Assembly: GCF_009765995.1 (NCBI RefSeq)
Contig: NZ_LMUI01000047.1
Span: forward strand, 62,001-126,000
DNA: 64,000 nt
Direction: 5' to 3'
DNA from: Methylocapsa sp. S129
GTDB taxonomy: Bacteria > Pseudomonadota > Alphaproteobacteria > Rhizobiales > Beijerinckiaceae
Below, piece by piece: positions 57,861-64,000 of the stretch. The position numbers and the translations under genes are program-made. The notes under the pieces were generated by a model that ran no database searches, was not told where the DNA came from, and saw only the letters and a program-made list of their open reading frames with translations. Numbering within the stretch: position 1 is the stretch's first letter; every line of letters begins with the position of its first letter.

Positions 57861-59786
57861 GTGCAAGAAAAATTGGGGCTGAAAGGACCGACAGCGAGCA
57901 CGATCAAGCGGCTTTTCGCGCTCTCAAGCAATCGCTGCGCCTTCCGGCATTGCACATGCCCGCTAATTGTCGGGGAGACAGTTGTCGGAGAGGTCTGCCA
58001 CATCAAAGCGGCCAGCCGAGGCGGCCCTCGCTATGATAATCAACAAACGGCCGACGACCGGCACGGGTTCGCGAATCTCATTCTCATGTGCGGGCCGCAT
58101 CACACGATCGTTGATGACAATGAGGAAGCTTTTACCGTCGAGTTTCTTACAAGACGTAAGACCGAACACGAGAGCAACCCTGCCCGCTTGGACGAACAAA
58201 TTGTCGACAAAGCGATGTATCTTTTTCTCAATCAGACAGTATCATCAACGAATCAATCGGGCGGGATAACCGCAAATACTGTCAATACCGAAGCGATACA
58301 TTTCAATTCCCTTTCGGTAGCCGCGCCAATAGCCGGCACTCCAGACTGGACGATTCAGGATCTGTTTTTGTATCTCCGGTCGAAGCTTGATCCTGCCGGA
58401 CCGACAGCGCTTTGGGACGAGGCGGCCGAGGAGGTCTTAGACAAGCTTTCCTCGGGCCAACTGCAGGCTTGGGGGCGAGAGATAAGTCGTGGCGTGACGA
58501 CGAGTTTCAGAAGCCTTGCGGCCATCGACGCCACCTATTGGCGAGCAGCGCGGTTCACATTTGTTTTCCTTTTAGATGGGCATGAACGGGACGTGCATGT
58601 GAACCAAATCGCACGGTCAGCCCTGCGAGACTACTCCGATCTGCATGTAAATCGTGAAAAGGCTCTTGAGCTCTGGCCGCATCCGCAACTCGGCAGTTGG
58701 AGCGTTCAAAACATCACACTCGCCGCTCACTACCTCAATAAAACATCGGACCAACTAACCATCCCGTGCAAGACCATCACTCTGTTTGATGCTCATATTG
58801 AGACGATCAAAGACGCAGGTGGAGCTGCATCATACCGCCGCTTCGTCGCCCCCGCCTATCTGCTTGCAACGGGCATTGATTCCTCCGCCGCCCATTCTCT
58901 CCAATGGGCAGCGCGACAACTCTCGTTCATCGATCTCAAAACGAATTCCAAGAAGATTTTTTATTTGGGAGGATTAGCGGAGGCGCCTGTCCAAAGCCGA
59001 CGAGTGAAATTTTTGCTCGAACCCCAGGAAGGAGTGACGCCACAGCCCGTCTCACCGGACACCCTTGCGCGTGCGGCAGAGTTCTTTGCCGGGCGAGCGG
59101 CTCACATGAACGCCGGAATAGACGTTCCGGCCGTACTACGACGAGGTCCCAAGCTGGTGTTGAGGGTTGTGCCTTTGTCGGGGCTCGAAGGTGGCCGTGA
59201 CATTGAGCACGCTGCACCGAGACTGCTCGGTCACCTCCTTTCTCCCGATGGATTTGAAAAATACGAGGATCGGACGCGCAAGGAGGGCTGGACCTGGCGT
59301 GACCCGCCGACACCGATTGGCCTCCCCAACCCGGTTTCCTGGTGGCACAGTCGTTTAGACTGGAATGGCTATGTTGAGGTCGCGCAGACGCTTTTTGAGG
59401 AAACTGAAGAGCGGCGCGCCGGCGTTATTCGAGGGCATCCACTCGAACGAGCAATTGTATGCACTCTAGATGCTGTCTGCGATGCGTACCAAAAGCTGCA
59501 ATTGCGATCGCCTGCCTTCGTCCAGGTGGAACTGATAGGTGTCCTCGGTCTCAGGATCGCCAAGTCGACGGCCGGCCACACAAAAGGTTTCGATCGGCCG
59601 TTTATTTCGACAGAGGTGCTTGACCTCATCCAGATGGCGCGGCCATTAGGCGTCGTGCTTCGTTCAACGTTGGATACGATCTGGCGCGCTGCGGGTTGGC
59701 CGGAGGGCTCGCCCTCCTTTTCGCGAAGTGATTGGGAGGGATACGCCAATCCCCACCCCTATCAATTGGATATCGCTTTGAATTAG
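57861..59786 (+). CDS. HNH nuclease with large unknown C-terminal region (possible defence effector)
   Basis: The 641-residue protein starts with GTG (AAAGGTG upstream). Residues 15-103 form an HNH endonuclease: NRCAFRHC (Cys26, Cys31), GEVCHIKAASRGGPRYD (His47), HGFANLILMCGPHH (Asn72, Cys77, His80/81) and a closing TRRKTEHE. This variant often heads defence proteins such as HNH-SAVED effectors. A low-complexity linker (NQSGGITANTVN, 131-142) follows, then about 490 residues I cannot assign; no SAVED motif is evident. The gene stands alone, looks lower in GC than its neighbours, and is followed by an AT-richer gap with a fold-back repeat, suggesting horizontal transfer. Confidence 0.8.
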   Translation: MQEKLGLKGPTASTIKRLFALSSNRCAFRHCTCPLIVGETVVGEVCHIKAASRGGPRYDNQQTADDRHGFANLILMCGPHHTIVDDNEEAFTVEFLTRRKTEHESNPARLDEQIVDKAMYLFLNQTVSSTNQSGGITANTVNTEAIHFNSLSVAAPIAGTPDWTIQDLFLYLRSKLDPAGPTALWDEAAEEVLDKLSSGQLQAWGREISRGVTTSFRSLAAIDATYWRAARFTFVFLLDGHERDVHVNQIARSALRDYSDLHVNREKALELWPHPQLGSWSVQNITLAAHYLNKTSDQLTIPCKTITLFDAHIETIKDAGGAASYRRFVAPAYLLATGIDSSAAHSLQWAARQLSFIDLKTNSKKIFYLGGLAEAPVQSRRVKFLLEPQEGVTPQPVSPDTLARAAEFFAGRAAHMNAGIDVPAVLRRGPKLVLRVVPLSGLEGGRDIEHAAPRLLGHLLSPDGFEKYEDRTRKEGWTWRDPPTPIGLPNPVSWWHSRLDWNGYVEVAQTLFEETEERRAGVIRGHPLERAIVCTLDAVCDAYQKLQLRSPAFVQVELIGVLGLRIAKSTAGHTKGFDRPFISTEVLDLIQMARPLGVVLRSTLDTIWRAAGWPEGSPSFSRSDWEGYANPHPYQLDIALN

Positions 59787-60495
59787 AGCCTGATGATTTT
59801 TGATCGAAACGGTCGAGGGTGATCCATCGTTTCGCATGGCGGAGCGTGTTTCACCTCAGAAGGTTCGTCAAGTGCGCGCCCAAAGGCGCGCCGCCTCCGG
59901 CGGTCGCCTGAAAGGCGACACTTGACGAACCTTCTGAGGTGAAAAAAATGCCTCCATGCGAACAATGGCTCAATAACGAAGCTGCCGCCGATGGCCGTTC
60001 GATTCAATCAATTCTCATCTCGCTCTGTCTATGATTTTTGAAACAACAGCTAACGCCATAAGAGCCAAAAAGTTATTTCTGAAAATTAGAATCAATGGTA
60101 GTCTTCGAGGGCTCGTTTTCTAAAGCCTGTCCGCAAAGAGTTTCGCCTTGAACGCTCCCCGTTTTCTTCGCCTGAACGCCGGGTCATCGCGCGCCGCAAG
60201 CCGCGTTTCACGCCCGAAATTTCGAAAGGGAAGGCCGAATGGGTTTAAGCCCTTGATATCGCTCGTTTCGCGGATAGAACCACGCTTCCGCGCCCGTGAG
60301 AATCAAGGACTTAGCGGCGGTTTTGACGTTCCGAGTCGGTTCCTTCCAGGGCCTCGGCTATTCCGCGGCCCTTCCCGCTCCACTCTCCGCACCCGTGCGC
60401 GCGGCGCCACGTTTGGCGCGCCCTATCGCGCGTGGCATCATCGGCGCGAAGGGCGCGCCCCGCTGCAAAGCCGCACCGCAAGTTGAGGAGAAAAC
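59787..60495. other. AT-richer gap after the HNH gene
   Basis: There are no convincing genes in 709 bases. The first half is clearly lower in GC (for example 60030-60120) and contains a 26-bp inverted repeat at 59849-59944. The second half is GC-rich and has open frames without ribosome sites or family features, which I do not call. It may be the edge of a transferred segment. Confidence 0.55.
59849..59944. repeat. 26-bp perfect inverted repeat (fold-back element)
   Basis: Arms at 59849-59874 (TTTCACCTCAGAAGG...) and 59919-59944 are exact reverse complements. The 44-base centre holds further short stems (GGCGCGCC, CCGCC/GGCGG). The right arm is followed by AAAA. It resembles a small fold-back or MITE-like element; no transposase gene is present. 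Confidence 0.75.
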
Positions 60496-62040
60496 ATGAC
60501 CCTGTCCGACTCGCGCGCGAAGCCTCTTCGGATCGAGGGCGGAGAGATCGCCGATCGGGCGGGGGACGCCTCGGGGATTCGCGTCTTCAAGGGCATTCCC
60601 TATGCCGCGCCGCCCGTCGGGGAATTGCGCTGGAGGAAGCCTGAGCCGGTCAAGCCATGGGACGGCGTGTTGAAGGCCGACGACTGGGGCCCGCGCGGCA
60701 TGCAGGGCGACCGCCTTGGCGACATCGACCCGCTCAACAAGCGCATGAGCGAGGATTGCCTCTATTTGAACATCTGGACGCCGGCGCAGTCGGCGATCGA
60801 CCAATTGCCGGTCCTGTTCTGGATCCATGGCGGCAGCAACAATACCGGCGCCGGATCGCAACCGGAATATGACGGCGGCGCCCTCGCCCGCAGGGGCGTG
60901 GTGGTGGTCACGATCAATTATCGGCTCGATGTGTTCGGCTTCCTCGCGCATCCCGATTTGACCAGGGAGTCCGGCGTCGGCGCCTCGGGAAATTATGGGC
61001 TGCTGGATCAAATCGCCGCGCTGCAATGGGTGCAAAACAACATTGCCGCTTTCGGCGGCGATCCCGGAGCAGTCACGGTGTTTGGCGAATCCGCCGGCGC
61101 CATGAACATCAGCCTGCTGATGGTCTCGCCTTTGACCAAGGGCCTGTTTGCGCGCGCGATCGGGCAAAGCGGCGGCGCGCTGAAGCCCGCCGCTGTCTTC
61201 GGACCCAAGCCGTTACGGACCGGCGAAGAAGACGGACTGAAGTTCGCGCGAGGCTTGGGGGCGGATTCCATCGCCGAGCTTCGCGCCAGGCCGGCGCAAG
61301 ACGTGCTGAAGGCGGCGCTCGCGAGCCCGATCGCCTATGGATTTGGCGTTGTCGACGGCTATGTCGTGCCCGACCATCCCGCCAAAATCTATGCCGAGGG
61401 CAAGCAGCACGCCGTTCCGCTGCTCGTCGGCTGGAATGCGGATGAGGGAACGTTGTTCGCCGCCCGCATGGTCGCCTGGGGGCCCGACCTGCCCTCTTAC
61501 GCCGAGCGCATTCGCACGCAGTATAAAGACCATGCGCAGGGGGTTCTCTCGCTTTACCCGCCCGGCGCCACGCTCGAAGACGACAAGGCTTCGTTCGCCG
61601 CGCTGTTTGGCGACGAGATCATTTCCTATGGCGGATGGGCCTGGGCCGAACGTACGGCCGCGACGGGCGCGGCGCCGGTCTACCGCTATTATTTCAACCG
61701 CCGGCCGCCAGGGGCGCCCGAACTGTCGATCTACCCGCTGACGGCGCCGGGCTCCTATCACAGCGCTGAAATCTGTTACGTCTGGGACTGCCTTCAGATC
61801 AGAGATTGGCCATGGGAAGCCGCTGACCGCCGGCTCGCCGACGCCATGGCGTCTTATTGGGTCAATTTCGCCAAGACCGGCAATCCCAACGGCGACGGGC
61901 TGCCGCCATGGCCCACCTACGAACCGGGCGGCGCGGGGCGGGTGATGGAACTCGGCAAAGACATTGGTGTCCAGGGCGAATGGCGCCGCGATCGCTATGA
62001 ATTTCTTGACGACTATTATCGGAAGGCCGCTTCGCGATAG
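60496..62040 (+). CDS. Type-B carboxylesterase
   Basis: The 514-residue alpha/beta hydrolase of the carboxylesterase/cholinesterase family has the nucleophile elbow FGESAGA (Ser199), the SEDCLYLNIWTP signature, oxyanion-hole segment WIHGGSNNTG and His422 in SYHSAEICYVWD. The N-terminus (FKGIPYAAPPVGELRWRKPEP) is typical. No signal peptide is visible, so it is probably cytoplasmic. GGAG precedes the ATG. The ester substrate is unknown. It is convergent with btaB. Confidence 0.92.
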   Translation: MTLSDSRAKPLRIEGGEIADRAGDASGIRVFKGIPYAAPPVGELRWRKPEPVKPWDGVLKADDWGPRGMQGDRLGDIDPLNKRMSEDCLYLNIWTPAQSAIDQLPVLFWIHGGSNNTGAGSQPEYDGGALARRGVVVVTINYRLDVFGFLAHPDLTRESGVGASGNYGLLDQIAALQWVQNNIAAFGGDPGAVTVFGESAGAMNISLLMVSPLTKGLFARAIGQSGGALKPAAVFGPKPLRTGEEDGLKFARGLGADSIAELRARPAQDVLKAALASPIAYGFGVVDGYVVPDHPAKIYAEGKQHAVPLLVGWNADEGTLFAARMVAWGPDLPSYAERIRTQYKDHAQGVLSLYPPGATLEDDKASFAALFGDEIISYGGWAWAERTAATGAAPVYRYYFNRRPPGAPELSIYPLTAPGSYHSAEICYVWDCLQIRDWPWEAADRRLADAMASYWVNFAKTGNPNGDGLPPWPTYEPGGAGRVMELGKDIGVQGEWRRDRYEFLDDYYRKAASR

Positions 62041-62056
62041 CCGAGGCGCCGGCAGA

Positions 62057-62734
62057 TCAGGAAGCTCTCGCGCCTGCCTCCAGCGTCGCCAGAAAGGCAT
62101 AGCGGCGGAAGCGCGCGCTGAAACGGCAGCGCATATTTCGCGCGGCGGCGAATTGCGACAGCTCGGCCTCGAGGGTCAGGCAGGGATGGACGGAAAATAG
62201 CGCCAGCCAGCGCGCCAGCGCCGACCGGAACGGCGCGGGAAGTCCGGCCTGATCGCCAAAATCCACGATGTGCAAAGAGCCGCCCGGCGCCAGACAATCG
62301 CAGGCGCGCGCCAGCGCCTCTTTCCACGCCGGGATCATCGAGAGGGCATAGGAGATGAAAATCCTGTCGAAGGTCGCGACGCCGAACAGAGCTTGCGGAT
62401 CGAGCAATGTCGCGTCGGCCTGCGCCGTTGCGATGCGCCCATCGAGATGGGCCGCGGCGACGGAACGACGCGCGGTCGCCAGCATTTCCGCCGAGACGTC
62501 GATTCCATACGCCTGGATCGAAGGCCAGGCTCTGGCGGCGCGCACAAGGTTGCGCCCAGTGCCGCAACCGATTTCGAGCACGCGGCCGCCCGTCGGCGGA
62601 TGGAGATCGGCGATGAGCTGGTCGCGGCCGAGCAGGTAGAATTTGCGGGTCGCATCGTAAAAGTGCCGCTGATGGCGATACATCCGATCCATCAAGCGGG
62701 CGGCGTCATCCCGTTCGGCGAAAGCTTCCGTCAA
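62057..62734 (-). CDS. btaB: Diacylglyceryl-homoserine N-methyltransferase
   Basis: This 225-residue class I methyltransferase has the SAM-binding motif VLEIGCGTGRNL and a following acidic strand (AYGIDVSAEML). MYRHQRHFYDATRKFYLLGRDQLI is typical of BtaB. It trimethylates diacylglyceryl-homoserine to the betaine lipid DGTS, used in place of phospholipids in phosphate-poor conditions. The frame can begin with TTG at 62734, overlapping the btaA stop (TTGA); ATG at 62692 is an alternative. Confidence 0.85.
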   Translation of the reverse strand: MTEAFAERDDAARLMDRMYRHQRHFYDATRKFYLLGRDQLIADLHPPTGGRVLEIGCGTGRNLVRAARAWPSIQAYGIDVSAEMLATARRSVAAAHLDGRIATAQADATLLDPQALFGVATFDRIFISYALSMIPAWKEALARACDCLAPGGSLHIVDFGDQAGLPAPFRSALARWLALFSVHPCLTLEAELSQFAAARNMRCRFSARFRRYAFLATLEAGARAS

Positions 62735-63981
62735 TGCCGGTCCGCCAGCGTGTAGAGATGGAAGCCGCCATAGATGGAGGAGCGATCCTTGCGGCCCAGC
62801 GTCCGGCACAGATCCGCGTCATAGACGAAGGCGCCGAGAATGTCCTGCGGCACGCGTCCCGGCAGCAGCCGCTCATCGGCCGCCGTGCGGAAAATCACGC
62901 GCGCGCCGGGACGCGCGGTGCGCAGGATCTGCGTCCATAAAGCCGTCAGGTCGGCGTCGCTCATCCAATCCTGCGCATCGAGCAGGACGTAGCAATCGAG
63001 GCTTTCGGCCGGGCTCTCGGCGAGGAACGTGGTCATGGAGCCGTGATGGGGCCGAACGCGATCGGCGCGCGCGCGCACGGCGTCGAAATTGTCGCGCTGG
63101 AGGTAGGGCGGCAGAGACGCGTTCGCATCCGGCGCGTAGCGCCGCCCGAACGCCTGCCAGGCGAAATAATTGTCACCGATCGGAAAGCCGCAAGCAAGGC
63201 GCTCGACGCGCTGTTTCAGGACGGCGGCGATGCCGTCGGGCGAATCGCCGCTCAGAGCGCGATATTGGGAAGGCGGAATGCCGAGGCCGTAAAGCGTGGC
63301 CGGCTGGCGCGCGAGCCAGCGCACGAAGCGCTTGTCAACGACAGGCGCGAGCTGCTTGTCGAAGACGGCGCGCTGCTCCTCGATGGTCCGCGCTTTGAGG
63401 ATGGCGCCGAGGTCGACGCCATAGAGACGCGCGAGCCAATGGCCGGCGCCGATGAAGCGGCCAAGCAGGCCGTGGCGATAGAAATTATCGGCGAATCCAT
63501 GGATGCGGCGCCGCACGCCGATGCCGCGTCCATCCCAATAGGCGCGCGTGTCGGGATCGAGCAAAGCGCGCAATTGCGTCTGATAGGCCGAGACATTGGC
63601 CGGATTGTTTGCGCGACCGAAGAAGCTGAAAAAGGCCTCGTAGTCAGGCAGGTTCTTCAGGGCGCACAGTTTCAGCCGGTTCAGCGCGATATGCGCGCCG
63701 TTCAGATCGACGGCGGTGATGCGCGCGGGGTCGGCCGTGAGATAGGACAGGACATTGCAGCCGCCCGAAGCGATCGCGACCATGCGATCGTCGGACCGGA
63801 TGCGCAAAGCCTCCATATCGACCAGCGGATCTTCCCAGATCTGGGGATAGACCAGATGCTGAAAGGCGAAGGTGAACAGGCGCTCCAGGACGCCTGTCTT
63901 CGACAGGGCCTTGTTCTGATGGACAGCCGCGCTCAATCCCTCATTGGTCGCGCGCCGAATCACCCGCGTCGAATTTGCCAC
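62731..63981 (-). CDS. btaA: SAM:diacylglycerol 3-amino-3-carboxypropyltransferase
   Basis: This 416-residue DUF3419/BtaA-type protein transfers the aminocarboxypropyl group of SAM to diacylglycerol, the first step of betaine-lipid synthesis. Visible features are FTFAFQHLVYPQIWEDPLVDMEAL, the SAM-site region IASGGCNVLSYL ... VDLNGAHIALNRLKL, and SLDCYVLLDAQDWMSD near the C-terminus. It starts with GTG near the window edge, and the upstream promoter is outside. It overlaps btaB, so the two form a coupled pair. Confidence 0.88.
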   Translation of the reverse strand: MANSTRVIRRATNEGLSAAVHQNKALSKTGVLERLFTFAFQHLVYPQIWEDPLVDMEALRIRSDDRMVAIASGGCNVLSYLTADPARITAVDLNGAHIALNRLKLCALKNLPDYEAFFSFFGRANNPANVSAYQTQLRALLDPDTRAYWDGRGIGVRRRIHGFADNFYRHGLLGRFIGAGHWLARLYGVDLGAILKARTIEEQRAVFDKQLAPVVDKRFVRWLARQPATLYGLGIPPSQYRALSGDSPDGIAAVLKQRVERLACGFPIGDNYFAWQAFGRRYAPDANASLPPYLQRDNFDAVRARADRVRPHHGSMTTFLAESPAESLDCYVLLDAQDWMSDADLTALWTQILRTARPGARVIFRTAADERLLPGRVPQDILGAFVYDADLCRTLGRKDRSSIYGGFHLYTLADRH

Positions 63982-64000
63982 ATGATTCTCTGAAGCCGGA

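Noticed and set aside
59783-60007. Minus-strand 74-codon frame after the HNH gene
   Set aside because: It is formed by reading through the 26-bp inverted repeat and has no ribosome site.
60148-60486. Plus-strand 112-codon frame before the carboxylesterase
   Set aside because: Arg/Ser-rich composition, no ribosome site and no family features; probably chance in GC-rich DNA.

Overview
The window is a GC-rich (roughly 60-65% by eye) chromosomal segment from an alphaproteobacterium, most likely a Hyphomicrobiales/Rhizobiales member. The evidence is the gene order tRNA-Leu-tig-clpP-clpX-lon-hup-tRNA-Val-tRNA-Asp-nuoA..N-birA-rnj-mce, a NuoE with the helix-hairpin-helix tail usual in this class, a short NuoG, a btaAB betaine-lipid pair, and GTCATGGCCGGG palindromes of the rhizobial kind. 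The genus cannot be fixed from the sequence alone.

Region 1 (1-5.4 kb) looks like a stress module: DoxX and exported TPR proteins on one strand, and on the other an ECF sigma factor, its membrane anti-sigma factor, a YceI protein, a cytochrome b561 and an exported MsrA. Region 2 (5.4-8.3 kb) is a large GGDEF-EAL protein with HAMP and PAS domains. Region 3 (8.5-19.1 kb) holds two complete ribose-type ABC importers facing each other. The first runs into a methylthioribose kinase gene (mtnK), which suggests uptake of methylthioribose or a related sugar. The second is divergent from a GntR/FCD regulator with a palindromic site between them.

Region 4 (19.1-25.5 kb) contains an ABC exporter behind a small ORF and three hairpins, a beta-carbonic anhydrase, and two divergent citrate synthase homologues. 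One of these carries an N-terminal helix-turn-helix domain, and two palindromes lie in the shared promoter. An unrecognised exported protein follows. Region 5 (25.4-44.4 kb, minus strand) is the complete 14-subunit complex I operon, followed by birA, rnj and mce. The operon carries foreign-looking inserts: a four-helix-bundle (S23-type) gene framed by 17-bp perfect inverted repeats between nuoC and nuoD, a REP-like palindrome between nuoD and nuoE, a four-TM membrane protein gene between nuoF and nuoG, and a palindromic repeat block between nuoI and nuoJ.

Region 6 (44.5-53.1 kb) holds tRNA-Asp, a ClpP-fold exported protein, tRNA-Val, HU, Lon, ClpX, ClpP, trigger factor and tRNA-Leu: protein quality control. 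Region 7 (53.1-64 kb) is accessory. It has a two-TM micro-protein, a multicopper-oxidase fold that has lost its copper ligands, a DUF559 gene bracketed by two copies of a palindromic repeat, a 2OG-Fe(II) oxygenase, two unrecognised proteins, and a solitary HNH-nuclease protein with a large unknown C-terminal part and a lower-GC look, followed by a 26-bp fold-back element. A type-B carboxylesterase and btaBA close the window.

The strongest candidates for undescribed biology are the S23 insert in nuo, the HTH-citrate synthase pair with its palindromes, and the HNH protein (possible anti-phage effector).
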